Positions 48,461-58,420 of a stretch of 64,000 nt of DNA are shown here, piece after piece (the stretch's first letter is position 1; every line of letters begins with the position of its first letter). The notes beneath the pieces are model-generated. The model saw only the letters and a list, made by a program, of their open reading frames with translations, was not told where the DNA came from and did not search any database. The position numbers and the translations under genes were made by a program. Origin of the DNA: Prochlorococcus sp. AG-418-M08 (GTDB lineage: Bacteria > Cyanobacteriota > Cyanobacteriia > PCC-6307 > Cyanobiaceae); contig QCMG01000004.1 of NCBI GenBank assembly GCA_003213955.1, positions 62,001 through 126,000 on the forward strand, given 5' to 3'.

Positions 48461-49981
48461 ATGATCAGTTCTCAAAAAGATAGTTTTTTAAAGGCTTATA
48501 AAGAAGGTAAAAATTTTATACCTATCCTCAAAACTTGGCCTGCAGATTTGGAAACTCCACTATCAACATGGCTTAAATTATCAAATAAAGACTCACATGG
48601 TGTTTTTCTTGAATCCGTTGAAGGTGGAGAAAATTTAGGCAGATGGAGTATTGTTGCTAATAATCCTCTTTGGGAAGCAGTTTGTATTGGAGAAGAAACT
48701 ATAAAAGCCTGGAATAATGGGAAAAGGGAAATATTTAAAGGTGATCCTTTTACTTTATTAAAAACTTGGACTGAAGAATACAAGTCATATATTATTGATA
48801 ATTTACCTTATGTTGGCCAATTATATGGTTCTTGGGGTTACGAATTAATTAATCGCATAGAGCCTAATGTACCTATCAATCGTCTAGAAAAGAATGAGAT
48901 ACCTTATGGATCTTGGATGTTTTTTGATCAATTAGTCATTTTTGATCAAATGAAAAGATGTATAACAGTAGTCGTATATGCTGACACATCCAATTCAACA
49001 GAATCTTTGATTGAGGAAATATATCAAAACTCTATTGCAAAAATCAATAAAATTAGAGAATTAATGAGAGCCCCAATTAATGAAAAACATTCTCTTAACT
49101 GGAATGATAATAAAGATTTGAATATTGATATTTCAAGTAATTGGAATAAAAAAGAGTTTGAAGATGCTGTAGTTTCTGCAAAAGAGTATATAAAACAAGG
49201 GGATATCTTTCAAATTGTTATTAGCCAAAAATTTCAGTCTAAAGTTAAAAGTGATCCTTTTAATTTATATAGGAGTTTAAGGATGGTAAATCCTTCACCT
49301 TATATGGCTTTCTTTGACTTTGGATCATGGTATCTCATAGGTTCTAGTCCTGAAGTAATGGTCAAAGCAGAGAAGAATAAAAATAATCAAATTGTTGCAA
49401 GCTTAAGACCGATTGCTGGGACAAGGCCAAGGGGTAAAGATGCTGAAGAAGATTTGAAATTTGAGCAGGATTTATTAAAAGATCCTAAAGAGATATCAGA
49501 ACATGTAATGCTTATCGATCTTGGGAGAAATGATTTAGGAAGAGTATGTGAAACAGGTACAGTAGAGGTCAAAGATTTGATGATAATAGAAAAATATTCA
49601 CACGTAATGCATATTGTGAGTGAAGTTGAGGGAATCTTAAAAAGTAATACTGGGGTCTGGGACTTGTTAAAAGCATGTTTTCCTGCTGGTACAGTAACTG
49701 GGGCTCCAAAAATAAGAGCTATGCAATTAATTAAGAACTTTGAAAAAAATGCTAGGGGACCATATGCTGGGGTTTATGGATCCATAGATATTAATGGAGC
49801 ACTAAATACTGCTATAACGATACGAACAATGATTGTTCAGCCTTCTAATGAAGGGGAATATATGGTTTCTGTTCAAGCTGGTGCTGGAATAGTTGCAGAT
49901 TCATCTCCTGAGAATGAATATCAAGAAACTATTAATAAAGCTAAAGGAATATTGATAGCATTAGCTTGTTTGGATAGATAA
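48461..49981 (+). CDS. trpE: anthranilate synthase component I
   Basis: A 506-residue chorismate-using enzyme making anthranilate for tryptophan, with TrpG supplying ammonia. The feedback-site motif LESVEGGENLGRWS (LLES type) is near residue 46. The catalytic core has FQIVISQKF, SPSPY-type PSPYMAFFDFG, RPIAGTRPRGKD, LIDLGRNDLGRV, FPAGTVTGAPKIRAMQLI and GPYAGVYGSIDINGALNTAITIRT, ending in VQAGAGIVADSSPENEYQET. TrpE is preferred over PabB on the LLES motif and length. Its stop abuts the ATG of gshA. Confidence 0.95.
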   Translation: MISSQKDSFLKAYKEGKNFIPILKTWPADLETPLSTWLKLSNKDSHGVFLESVEGGENLGRWSIVANNPLWEAVCIGEETIKAWNNGKREIFKGDPFTLLKTWTEEYKSYIIDNLPYVGQLYGSWGYELINRIEPNVPINRLEKNEIPYGSWMFFDQLVIFDQMKRCITVVVYADTSNSTESLIEEIYQNSIAKINKIRELMRAPINEKHSLNWNDNKDLNIDISSNWNKKEFEDAVVSAKEYIKQGDIFQIVISQKFQSKVKSDPFNLYRSLRMVNPSPYMAFFDFGSWYLIGSSPEVMVKAEKNKNNQIVASLRPIAGTRPRGKDAEEDLKFEQDLLKDPKEISEHVMLIDLGRNDLGRVCETGTVEVKDLMIIEKYSHVMHIVSEVEGILKSNTGVWDLLKACFPAGTVTGAPKIRAMQLIKNFEKNARGPYAGVYGSIDINGALNTAITIRTMIVQPSNEGEYMVSVQAGAGIVADSSPENEYQETINKAKGILIALACLDR

Positions 49982-51100
49982 ATGAATAATGATAATTTAT
50001 ATAAAGGTTTTGAAGTCGAACTCTTTACTGGTTCTCACAATAATCATGTTGGAGTTTCAGATGATATTGAAAAAACATTTTCTGATTTTGTCAAAGAGCC
50101 GGATAACAGAAATGTTGAATATATTACAAATCCAGAAAAAGACTATAAGGTTAATTTTAAAAACATATTAGAACCCAGAAAAAAATTAAGGCAATGGCTA
50201 GTTAAAAGAGAATTGACAATAATCCCTTCATCTACATTATGTTTTAAACATGATAGTAAGTTTCAACGTTCTGATAAAAATAATGATTATCATCAATTTA
50301 TTCAAGATAAATACGGCATATCAATTGCTACTTCAAGTGTTCACATAAATTTAGGTATTGATAATTTAGATAAACTTTTTGCTGCTATCCGACTTGTAAG
50401 GTGTGAGGCTTCCTTGTATCTATCTTTAAGTGCTAGTTCTCCTTTTTTGAATAATAAACTTACTAAAAATCACTCACAGAGATGGATTCAATTCCCTAAA
50501 ACACCTAACAAAGTGCCATTTTTTATCACTCATGAAAACTATATAAAATGGATTGAGGAAAATATTAAAAAGGGAAATATGCAAAATATTAGACATTTTT
50601 GGTCTTCTATTCGCCCAAATGGTCCTAAGAGACCTCATGTATTAGACCGTTTAGAATTAAGAATTTGCGATTACGTCTCAGATATTGACTTATTGTTGGC
50701 AATAACGGCTTTTCTTGAACTTAGAGTCATTCATCTTTTTGAAAATATGGAGACTTTAGATCCATTAATTGCTAGTCAGTTTTCTATGGACCAATTAATA
50801 AAAATATGTGATGAAAATGAAATAAAAGCTGCACAAAATAGCTTAGATGCTGAATTAGTTCATTGGAAAGATGGAAAAAAAATTATTTGTAGAGAATGGA
50901 TAAAAAATTTATTGGTGGATTTATCTGTAACTGCAGAAAAGTTAAATATGATTCATCTTTTGCAACCTATCTATAAAGTTCTTCAGGAGGGAAATCAATC
51001 TATGAATTGGATAAAACAATACAGAAAGGGATTATCTATTGAGGATATTATGAAATATACTATTAAAAAAATGATAAAAACTGAAGAAGAAAGTATTTAA
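49982..51100 (+). CDS. gshA: glutamate-cysteine ligase, cyanobacterial type
   Basis: 372 residues matching the cyanobacterial glutamate-cysteine ligase family, which makes gamma-glutamylcysteine, the first step to glutathione. Recognisable are the N-terminal KGFEVELFTG with the Mg-binding Glu, SSVHINLGIDN, VRCEASLYLSLSASSPFLNN, and the SIRPNGPKRPHVLDRLELRICD segment. The family is distinct from E. coli GshA. The gene starts on the base after the trpE stop and is followed 53 bp later by ppc. Confidence 0.88.
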   Translation: MNNDNLYKGFEVELFTGSHNNHVGVSDDIEKTFSDFVKEPDNRNVEYITNPEKDYKVNFKNILEPRKKLRQWLVKRELTIIPSSTLCFKHDSKFQRSDKNNDYHQFIQDKYGISIATSSVHINLGIDNLDKLFAAIRLVRCEASLYLSLSASSPFLNNKLTKNHSQRWIQFPKTPNKVPFFITHENYIKWIEENIKKGNMQNIRHFWSSIRPNGPKRPHVLDRLELRICDYVSDIDLLLAITAFLELRVIHLFENMETLDPLIASQFSMDQLIKICDENEIKAAQNSLDAELVHWKDGKKIICREWIKNLLVDLSVTAEKLNMIHLLQPIYKVLQEGNQSMNWIKQYRKGLSIEDIMKYTIKKMIKTEEESI

Positions 51101-51153
51101 TCATTTAAAGAAATATTTGATCTCAATATATTCACTTATGACATAATAATTAT

Positions 51154-54123
51154 ATGGAATCTATCAAAAAACTTAAAAGTCATAATGTGGATCTTATAAG
51201 TAGCAATGATCCGTTAGATAAAAATCGTTTATTGATAGAGGAATTGTGGGAATCAGTATTAAGAGAAGAATGCCCAAATGATCAGGCAAACCGTTTAATA
51301 CAGCTCAAAGAACTAAGTTATACTAATCAAGTCGAAGAAGAAAGTTCAAAAAATTTTAAAAACGAAATAGTTAATATTGTGAATGCTATGGATTTAGCTG
51401 AATCTATATCTGCAGCTAGAGCTTTTTCATTATATTTCCAGTTAGTTAATATTTTGGAACAAAGAGTAGAGGAAGATAGATACATTCAAAGCTTTACAAA
51501 TAAAAACACCCATAAATCTCATGATAATCTAGATCCATTTGCACCAGCCTTAGCAAGGCAAAATGCACCTGTTACATTTAGAGAACTATTTTATAGGCTT
51601 AGAAGATTAAATGTTCCTCCAGGTAAATTAGAGGAACTATTACAAGAAATGGATATTCGCTTAGTTTTTACTGCGCATCCTACTGAAATAGTTAGACATA
51701 CAATTAGACATAAGCAAACTAGAGTAGCTAGCTTGCTTCAAAAAATACAGGTTGAAAAATTCTTAACAGTTGATGATATTAAATCACTAAAAATACAACT
51801 AAAAGAAGAGATCAGACTGTGGTGGAGAACAGATGAGTTACATCAGTTCAAACCATCGGTTATAGATGAAGTTGATTATGCTTTGCATTATTTTCAACAA
51901 GTTCTTTTTAATGCCATGCCTCAGTTAAGAGGGCGAATTTCTTCAGCTCTTACTGAAAATTATCCAGATGTTCAAATGCCAACTGAATCTTTTTGTACGT
52001 TTGGATCATGGGTTGGCTCTGATAGAGATGGGAATCCTTCAGTAACTCCAGAAATAACATGGAAGACTGCCTGTTATCAGAGGCAATTAATGTTAGAAAG
52101 GTATATAAATGCGACATCTAATCTTAGAGATCAATTAAGTGTTTCAATGCAATGGAGTCAAGTTAGCACGTCCCTTTTAGAATCGTTAGAAACAGATAGA
52201 GTGAAGTTTCCTGAAATTTATGAATCTAGGGCAACAAGATATAGATCAGAGCCTTATAGATTGAAATTGAGTTATATTTTAGAAAAATTAAGATTAACCC
52301 AAGAAAGAAATAATTTACTTGCAAAAGCAGGCTGGAAACTATCTTTAGAAAGGGAATCAGATACTAAAAATATAGATTTAGTTGAAAAATTACATTATAG
52401 ATCTGTTGACGAATTTACTTATGATCTTGAATTGATTAAAAATAGTCTTAATAGTACAGATTTGACATGTGATGCAGTAAATAAATTATTAACTCAGGTA
52501 CATATTTTCGGTTTTTCTTTAGCAAGTTTGGATATACGCCAGGAGAGCACTAGACATAGCGATGCAATAAATGAATTAACTAATTATCTTGAGTTACCTA
52601 AACAATATGATCAAATGACAGAAACAGAGAAAATAAAATGGCTTAAAGATGAATTAAACACAAAAAGGCCTTTAATTCCATCTGAAATTAGCTGGACTAA
52701 AAGTACTGAAGAAACGTTTTCAGTTTTTAGAATGGTCAAAAGATTACAAGAAGAATTTGGCAGCCGTATTTGTCATTCATATGTAATTTCAATGAGCCAT
52801 AGTGCATCTGATCTACTTGAAGTACTTCTTTTGGCAAAAGAAATGGGACTTATTGATCAAAATTCAAAAAAATCGAAGTTGCTAGTTGTCCCTCTTTTTG
52901 AAACTGTTGAGGATCTTCAAAGAGCTCCAGAAGTAATGGAGCAACTATTTTGTTTAGATTTTTATCGATCATTATTACCAAAAGTAGGAGAAAGTTTTAA
53001 ACCTATCCAAGAGTTGATGTTGGGCTATTCTGATAGTAATAAAGATTCAGGGTTTTTATCTAGTAATTGGGAAATACATAGGGCTCAAATTGCTCTTCAA
53101 AATCTTTCAAGTAAAAATAATATACTTTTAAGACTTTTCCACGGCAGGGGAGGTTCAGTAGGTAGAGGAGGAGGCCCTGCTTATCAAGCTATATTAGCTC
53201 AACCAAGCGGCACACTTAAAGGCAGAATAAAAATTACAGAACAAGGAGAAGTTTTAGCTTCTAAATATAGTCTTCCTGAGTTGGCTTTATATAATCTAGA
53301 GACTGTTACAACAGCAGTTATTCAAAACAGTTTAGTTAATAATAGGCTTGATGCTACGCCAGAATGGAATGATTTAATGACTAGATTGGCAGAAACTTCG
53401 AGAATTCAATATAGAAAATTAGTACATGAGAATCCTAATTTACTCACTTTTTTTCAAGAAGTGACTCCAATCGAGGAAATTAGTAAATTACAAATATCAA
53501 GTAGGCCTGCTAGAAGAAAAAAGGGTGCAAAGGATTTATCAAGTTTAAGAGCAATTCCATGGGTTTTTGGATGGACGCAGAGTAGATTCCTTCTGCCAAG
53601 TTGGTTTGGTGTGGGAACCGCGTTATCAGTTGAATTGAAATCAGATCCTGAACAGATTGAATTATTAAGAGTACTTCATCAAAGATGGCCTTTTTTTAGG
53701 ATGCTCATATCAAAGGTGGAAATGACATTATCCAAAGTTGATTTAGAAGTTGCCAAATATTATGTGGATACCCTTGGGAGTGAAGCAAATTCAAAGTCAT
53801 TTGAAGAGATTTTTGATGTTATTCATAAAGAATATACTCTAACTAAATCTTTAGTCCTTAAAATCACTGGTAAAAATAAGCTCTTAGAATCTGATAGAGA
53901 CTTGCGATCATCTGTAAACTTAAGAAATAAAACAATAATCCCACTGGGATTTTTGCAAGTTTCACTTTTAAGGAGACTGAGAGATCAAACAAGACAACCT
54001 CCAATTAGTGAATTTTTAAATGATAGGAATGAATCTAAAAGAGCCTATAGTCGGAGTGAACTTTTAAGAGGAGCACTTTTAACAATTAATGGAATTGCGG
54101 CAGGGATGAGAAATACAGGATAA
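51154..54123 (+). CDS. ppc: phosphoenolpyruvate carboxylase
   Basis: A 989-residue enzyme adding bicarbonate to PEP to give oxaloacetate, the anaplerotic step that feeds the TCA branches used for amino acids. The catalytic motifs are [15 protein letters not shown] (His near residue 174), [11 protein letters not shown] and [17 protein letters not shown], with [14 protein letters not shown] and the C-terminal [12 protein letters not shown]. The length is slightly above E. coli Ppc, as is usual in cyanobacteria. It is 3 bp upstream of the GNAT gene. Confidence 0.97.
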   Translation: MESIKKLKSHNVDLISSNDPLDKNRLLIEELWESVLREECPNDQANRLIQLKELSYTNQVEEESSKNFKNEIVNIVNAMDLAESISAARAFSLYFQLVNILEQRVEEDRYIQSFTNKNTHKSHDNLDPFAPALARQNAPVTFRELFYRLRRLNVPPGKLEELLQEMDIRLVFTAHPTEIVRHTIRHKQTRVASLLQKIQVEKFLTVDDIKSLKIQLKEEIRLWWRTDELHQFKPSVIDEVDYALHYFQQVLFNAMPQLRGRISSALTENYPDVQMPTESFCTFGSWVGSDRDGNPSVTPEITWKTACYQRQLMLERYINATSNLRDQLSVSMQWSQVSTSLLESLETDRVKFPEIYESRATRYRSEPYRLKLSYILEKLRLTQERNNLLAKAGWKLSLERESDTKNIDLVEKLHYRSVDEFTYDLELIKNSLNSTDLTCDAVNKLLTQVHIFGFSLASLDIRQESTRHSDAINELTNYLELPKQYDQMTETEKIKWLKDELNTKRPLIPSEISWTKSTEETFSVFRMVKRLQEEFGSRICHSYVISMSHSASDLLEVLLLAKEMGLIDQNSKKSKLLVVPLFETVEDLQRAPEVMEQLFCLDFYRSLLPKVGESFKPIQELMLGYSDSNKDSGFLSSNWEIHRAQIALQNLSSKNNILLRLFHGRGGSVGRGGGPAYQAILAQPSGTLKGRIKITEQGEVLASKYSLPELALYNLETVTTAVIQNSLVNNRLDATPEWNDLMTRLAETSRIQYRKLVHENPNLLTFFQEVTPIEEISKLQISSRPARRKKGAKDLSSLRAIPWVFGWTQSRFLLPSWFGVGTALSVELKSDPEQIELLRVLHQRWPFFRMLISKVEMTLSKVDLEVAKYYVDTLGSEANSKSFEEIFDVIHKEYTLTKSLVLKITGKNKLLESDRDLRSSVNLRNKTIIPLGFLQVSLLRRLRDQTRQPPISEFLNDRNESKRAYSRSELLRGALLTINGIAAGMRNTG

Positions 54124-54126
54124 TCG

Positions 54127-54573
54127 TTGCAATATTTTTCTACTAAAAAGTTAATTCTTCCAGAGGGTTATTTTATTAATTCTACTCAAGTTCCAAAATT
54201 TAAGGATCTTAATAGACTTTTGGTAAATTGTGGTTGTGATTCATTCCCTATTCAAAAGTTATCTCTTGCTATAAAGAATAGTAATTTTTTCTTCACGATC
54301 CAAAGTAAATCAATCAAAAAGCTCTGTGGCTTTGTAAGGGTCACATCCGATAGAGGACTGAATGCTAACTTATGGAATCTAAGCGCTGAGCAAGGTAATA
54401 ATCAAAATCTTTTTTATTCAGTATTACTTCAAGCGACTCTTGAAAAAATAAATAGGGAAATGCCAGGATGTAGTATTTCTGTACAGGCCCCTGTATCTTC
54501 ATTTAAAAGTTTAGAAAAAAGTGGGTTTATATTGGACCCAAATGGTATAAGGGTAATGGGTTATAGACTTTAA
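54127..54573 (+). CDS. GNAT-family N-acetyltransferase-like protein
   Basis: 148 residues with a weak GNAT pattern: KLCGFVRVTSDRGLNANLWNLSA in the central strands and a helix after FYSVLLQATLEKI, ending in a FKSLEKSGFILDPNGIRVMGYRL tail of the kind that closes GNAT folds. The acetyl-CoA loop (Q/RxxGxG/A) is not well conserved, so activity is uncertain. The start is TTG at 54127, 3 bp after ppc, and no ATG lies near the N-terminus. The next feature is tRNA-Arg on the other strand. Confidence 0.65.
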   Translation: MQYFSTKKLILPEGYFINSTQVPKFKDLNRLLVNCGCDSFPIQKLSLAIKNSNFFFTIQSKSIKKLCGFVRVTSDRGLNANLWNLSAEQGNNQNLFYSVLLQATLEKINREMPGCSISVQAPVSSFKSLEKSGFILDPNGIRVMGYRL

Positions 54574-54584
54574 ATCTTTATTCA

Positions 54585-54658
54585 CGAGCATGGAGGGAGT
54601 CGAACCCCCGACACTCAGAACCGGAATCTGATGCTCTATCCAACTGAGCTACATGCCC
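54585..54658 (-). tRNA. tRNA-Arg (anticodon CCG)
   Basis: A 74-base cloverleaf on the minus strand. Acceptor GGGCATG pairs with CATGCTC, with one G-U pair, and the discriminator is G. The D arm is GCTCAGTTGGATAGAGC, the anticodon loop TTCCGGT sits on TCAGA/TCTGA, and the T arm is GGGGG TTCGACT CCCTC. It reads the rare CGG codon. No CCA is encoded. Confidence 0.95.
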
Positions 54659-54735
54659 TTAATTTTTCAATTTCTTTAAAGAAATTCTAAATATCTTAAA
54701 CTTAGCTACTTTAACTAAGTAACGCATTAAAAAAA

Positions 54736-55824
54736 ATTTTTTTAAATAACTTAAAAATTAATAATTTTCGAAACCATAAAAGTTTTGAGATAGAACTTAA
54801 TGAGCAACGAGCCATTGTTCTTGGTTGTAATGGTATTGGTAAGTCCAATTTGCTTGAATCAGTAGAATTTCTTAGTCAATTAAGGTCTAGTAGAGCACTA
54901 AGTGATAAGGATTTAATAGAGAATGATAGCGAGATGGCAGCTATTTTTGGTCAAATTGATTTTACTAATGATTTGAAAGTAAATTTATACAGGAAAGGAG
55001 CTAAAAAAATTTATGTTAATGACTCTTTATTAAAAAAACAAAGTGAAATAAAAAATTATATTAGAAGTGTATGTTTCTGTTCTAATGATATCAATATTGT
55101 TAAAAGTGAACCTAGCTATAGAAGAATATGGATTGATAAAGTTGTATCTCAACTTGAACCGGTATATGTAGAATTGATTCATAAATTTAATAGAATCTTA
55201 AAACAAAGAAGTTATTTTTGGCGTTCAGAGAACTTTCAAAAAGATCAATCTGCAGAAGTGATTGAAAGTTTTGATATTCAAATGTCATTAATTAGTACAA
55301 GAATTTTTAGGCGCAGGAGGAGGGCTTTATCAAAAATTAAACCATATGTAGAATATTGGCACAATCATTTAAGTAAATCCAAAGAGCAAATCGGTATAAA
55401 TTATCTTTCCGGTATTGAAAACATAAATCAGGAAGAAGAAGAGGGGATAATAAGTAAGAAAATATTAGAGCAGTTACAAAAGCAGAGGTCAATAGAGGCG
55501 ATAACTGGTAAATGTAGCTTTGGGCCTCATCGTGATGATATAGAATTTCTTATTAATGATATCTCCATAAGAAAATATGGCTCTTCTGGTCAGCAAAGGA
55601 CCTTTATTTTGGCACTAAAAATGGCTGAACTAGATTTACTTCGCAAGATGATCAATTTACCTCCGCTTCTTATATTGGATGACGTCTTGGCTGAGCTTGA
55701 TATCACTAGGCAAAATTTGTTATTGAATTCTGTTGGGAAAGATAGTCAATGTTTTATAAGTGCGACTCATTTAGATAAATTCAATCAATCTTTTATAAGC
55801 TCTTCGCAAATGATTCATTTATAA
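54736..55824 (+). CDS. recF: DNA replication and repair ATPase RecF, probable ATT start
   Basis: An SMC-like ABC ATPase that loads RecA at gaps with RecO and RecR. The N-terminal NNLKINNFRNHKSFEIEL and Walker A GCNGIGKSNLLE (54820s-54850s) are in frame upstream of the first standard start codon, a TTG at 54850. The C-terminal half has KCSFGPHRDDIEF, the ABC signature SSGQQRTFILALK and Walker B LLILDDVLAELD. The only plausible start before Walker A is ATT at 54736, which gives 362 residues, the normal RecF length. No ATG, GTG or TTG lies between the in-frame stop at 54712 and 54850. Confidence 0.85.
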   Translation: MFLNNLKINNFRNHKSFEIELNEQRAIVLGCNGIGKSNLLESVEFLSQLRSSRALSDKDLIENDSEMAAIFGQIDFTNDLKVNLYRKGAKKIYVNDSLLKKQSEIKNYIRSVCFCSNDINIVKSEPSYRRIWIDKVVSQLEPVYVELIHKFNRILKQRSYFWRSENFQKDQSAEVIESFDIQMSLISTRIFRRRRRALSKIKPYVEYWHNHLSKSKEQIGINYLSGIENINQEEEEGIISKKILEQLQKQRSIEAITGKCSFGPHRDDIEFLINDISIRKYGSSGQQRTFILALKMAELDLLRKMINLPPLLILDDVLAELDITRQNLLLNSVGKDSQCFISATHLDKFNQSFISSSQMIHL

Positions 55825-55865
55825 TTATAAGATGTTGTAATTTTTAGCTAATCAAAAACCCATTA

Positions 55866-56300
55866 ATGGAAGTCCCCAAAAAAAAGAAAACTTTTAAAGC
55901 ATTAAGTGATGAGAAGAAATTAGTTTTTAGAAGTAAGCACTTTTTGCTAGAGCTTTATAGATGTGATTACGAAAAATTGAATGATGAATCCTTCTTGCGT
56001 TGTACATTAAATAATGCTGCTAAATTGGCTAATGCTACAGTTTTGAATCTATTAAGTAATAAATTTGAACCTCAAGGAGTTACGGCAATTGCTTTACTCG
56101 CTGAATCTCATCTTTCAATACATACATGGCCTGAAGCTCAATATTCTGCAGTTGATATTTTTACATGTGGACAAAACATGAAGCCAGAAATATCTTGTGA
56201 ATATTTAATTCAATCTTTAATGGCTGAAGAGCATCTTTTGAGAGTAATTAATAGAAATCCTCCTTTAGAAGTTCATAATCAAGTAAGAAAAATAAAATAA
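55866..56300 (+). CDS. speD: S-adenosylmethionine decarboxylase proenzyme
   Basis: A 144-residue proenzyme that cleaves itself to form a pyruvoyl cofactor and supplies the aminopropyl donor for spermidine. The processing site is Glu80-Ser81 in LLAESHLSIHTWPE; Ser81 becomes the pyruvoyl group. The catalytic Cys is in AVDIFTCGQ. This is the short prokaryotic class (SpeH/SpeD type 1B). It lies 41 bp behind recF and is convergent with the larE-like gene, with stops 10 bp apart. Confidence 0.95.
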   Translation: MEVPKKKKTFKALSDEKKLVFRSKHFLLELYRCDYEKLNDESFLRCTLNNAAKLANATVLNLLSNKFEPQGVTAIALLAESHLSIHTWPEAQYSAVDIFTCGQNMKPEISCEYLIQSLMAEEHLLRVINRNPPLEVHNQVRKIK

Positions 56301-56310
56301 TTTTTATTAT

Positions 56311-57135
56311 TTATCTATTTAGCTTGCCGCTTATTAAACCTTCAAGATCTAGGCTTGTACATTTAAAACCGAGATTAGAGAAATAGTTTATTATTTGATT
56401 AAAATCATATTCTTTACAAAATATTTTTAATTCATCTTGGGGAATTTCTATTCTCGCTGTTGAGCCGTGACATCTTACTCTGACTTCTGATATTCCTCCT
56501 TTTTTAATAAACTCTTCAGCTTTTTCTACCATTTTTAGTCTTTTATTTGTAATTTGATGACCATAAGGGAATCTTGATGATAAACACGGTTGAGCAGGTT
56601 TATCCCACCAAGGGAAGCCTAATGCTCTAGATATATCTCTTATATCTTTTTTTGTAAATTTAAATTTTGCTAGGGGGGACACAACTCCTGCTTCTCTTGC
56701 CGCCTGAATCCCAGGCCTGTAATCCTTTAGATCATCAAAATTAACTCCGTCACACACATTTTTGTAATTAAGTTTTTCTGATAAATATTTAGTGTGCTTG
56801 TGAAGCTCTTTTTTGCATGCAAAACATCTGTTTTTAGGATTTGCACTATAACTTAATTGATCTAGTTCTGATGTCTCTACTTCTAAATGTTGAATCCCAA
56901 TCCATTTTGCTTGGCTTTTTGCCTCATCCAGTAATGTTTTGGCTAATGCAGGTGAAACTCCAGTAATAGCTACTGCTTTGCTACCTAATTGCTCGAATGC
57001 TAAAGATGCAACTAATGTACTATCTACTCCTCCTGAATAGGCTACGCAAACACTATTGAGATTTTTGATAAAATTTCTAATTGTTTGAAGTTTCCCAGTT
57101 TGTTCATTAGATAGAGTTTCAAGTTGATAAAACAT
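56311..57135 (-). CDS. larE: LarE-like ATP-dependent sulfur transferase
   Basis: A 274-residue PP-loop ATPase with SGGVDS at 34-39, matching the LarE family. LarE gives its own Cys sulfur to the nickel-pincer cofactor of lactate racemase. Further family segments are NRCFACKKELH (a Cys pair near 118-122), VCDGVNFDDLKDYRPG, SPLAKFKFTKKDIR and WDKPAQPCLSSRFPYG with the Cys expected for sulfur donation. No larA, larB or larC is in this window, so the target may be something else. It is divergent from the tandem CobO-like gene. Confidence 0.82.
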   Translation of the reverse strand: MFYQLETLSNEQTGKLQTIRNFIKNLNSVCVAYSGGVDSTLVASLAFEQLGSKAVAITGVSPALAKTLLDEAKSQAKWIGIQHLEVETSELDQLSYSANPKNRCFACKKELHKHTKYLSEKLNYKNVCDGVNFDDLKDYRPGIQAAREAGVVSPLAKFKFTKKDIRDISRALGFPWWDKPAQPCLSSRFPYGHQITNKRLKMVEKAEEFIKKGGISEVRVRCHGSTARIEIPQDELKIFCKEYDFNQIINYFSNLGFKCTSLDLEGLISGKLNR

Positions 57136-57244
57136 CCTAAAGTTTTTAAAATTTAAGTAGAGTATGAAAAGGTTATATTTATTATTAAATTTTCTAATAA
57201 TAATGTTAACTATACCTTAGATTAAATTTACTAACCTTTTTCAA

Positions 57245-58405
57245 TTGGCAAACACAAGTAAAAATAGAGGTATTGGAATTGTAACTGCAAATGACAGTCA
57301 AGAAAGATCCAAAGGGCAATTACATATATATGATGGCGAAGGAAAAGGTAAAAGTCAGGCTGCCTTAGGTGTGGTACTTAGAACAATAGGTTTAGGGATA
57401 TGTGAAAAAAGACAATCAAGAGTACTCTTACTAAGATTCTTAAAAGGACCTGAGAGGTCATATGATGAAGATTCTGCCATAGAAGCATTGCAGAGAGGTT
57501 TTCCACACTTAATTGATCATGTAAGAACAGGGAGATCTGAATTTTTTAACGCTGATCAAGTTACAAAATCTGATATTAAGGAGGCTGAAAGAGGTTGGAA
57601 TATTGCAAAAGGAGCAATCGCCAGCTCACTTTATTCAGTCGTTGTTCTTGATGAATTGAATCCGGTTTTAGATTTAGGGATGCTAAATATTGAGGAAGTA
57701 GTTAATTCTCTTCAACAAAGACCTGATGGTTTAGAAATAATTATCACAGGCAGGGCAGCACCTTCTTCATTGATAAGAATATCTCAACTTCATTCAGAGA
57801 TGAGACCTCGTTTTAGGGGCGATTTAAATACATCCGATAGAAGAATTAATAATTCCGGTGGAATTGAAATATACACTGGTGAGGGTAAAGGAAAATCTAC
57901 CAGCGCACTTGGTAAAGCTCTTCAAGCTATTGGTAAGGGAATTTCTCAAGATAAGAGTCATAGAGTTTTAATATTGCAATGGCTAAAAGGTGGTAATGGT
58001 TATACCGAAGATGCTGCTATTGAGGCTTTGAGAGAGAGTTATCCGCATTTAGTTGATCACCTACGCTCTGGCAGAGACGCCATAGTATGGAGGGGTCAGC
58101 AACAACCAATCGATTATGTAGAAGCAGAAAGAGCTTGGGAAATTGCTAAAGCAGCTATTCTGAGTGGTTTATATAAGACTATTATTCTAGATGAACTTAA
58201 TCCAACTGTTGATTTAGAACTTTTACCTGTTGAATCAATACATCAAACACTCCTTAAAAAACCTATGGATACAGAAGTTGTTATTACTGGAAGATGTAAA
58301 AATGAACCTTCATACTTCGAATTGGCAGATGTCTACTCTGAAATGGTTTGTCACAAGCATTATGCCAATATTGGAGTTGATCTAAAAAGAGGGGTAGATT
58401 ATTAA
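57245..58405 (+). CDS. tandem-duplicated CobO/BtuR-like corrinoid adenosyltransferase
   Basis: 386 residues made of two homologous CobO-like P-loop domains. Domain 1 (about 24-195) has YDGEGKGKSQAALG, RVLLLRFLKG, DEDSAIEALQRGFPHLIDHVRTGR and VVLDELNPVLD. Domain 2 (about 206-375) repeats these as YTGEGKGKSTSALG (from residue 212), RVLILQWLKG, TEDAAIEALRESYPHLVDHLRSGR and IILDELNPTVD. CobO transfers adenosyl from ATP to cob(I)yrinate or cobinamide. Both Walker A loops are intact. The start is TTG at 57245. Most CobO proteins are single-domain and act as dimers, so this may be a fused dimer. Confidence 0.85.
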   Translation: MANTSKNRGIGIVTANDSQERSKGQLHIYDGEGKGKSQAALGVVLRTIGLGICEKRQSRVLLLRFLKGPERSYDEDSAIEALQRGFPHLIDHVRTGRSEFFNADQVTKSDIKEAERGWNIAKGAIASSLYSVVVLDELNPVLDLGMLNIEEVVNSLQQRPDGLEIIITGRAAPSSLIRISQLHSEMRPRFRGDLNTSDRRINNSGGIEIYTGEGKGKSTSALGKALQAIGKGISQDKSHRVLILQWLKGGNGYTEDAAIEALRESYPHLVDHLRSGRDAIVWRGQQQPIDYVEAERAWEIAKAAILSGLYKTIILDELNPTVDLELLPVESIHQTLLKKPMDTEVVITGRCKNEPSYFELADVYSEMVCHKHYANIGVDLKRGVDY

Positions 58406-58420
58406 ATATTCTTCAGATAA

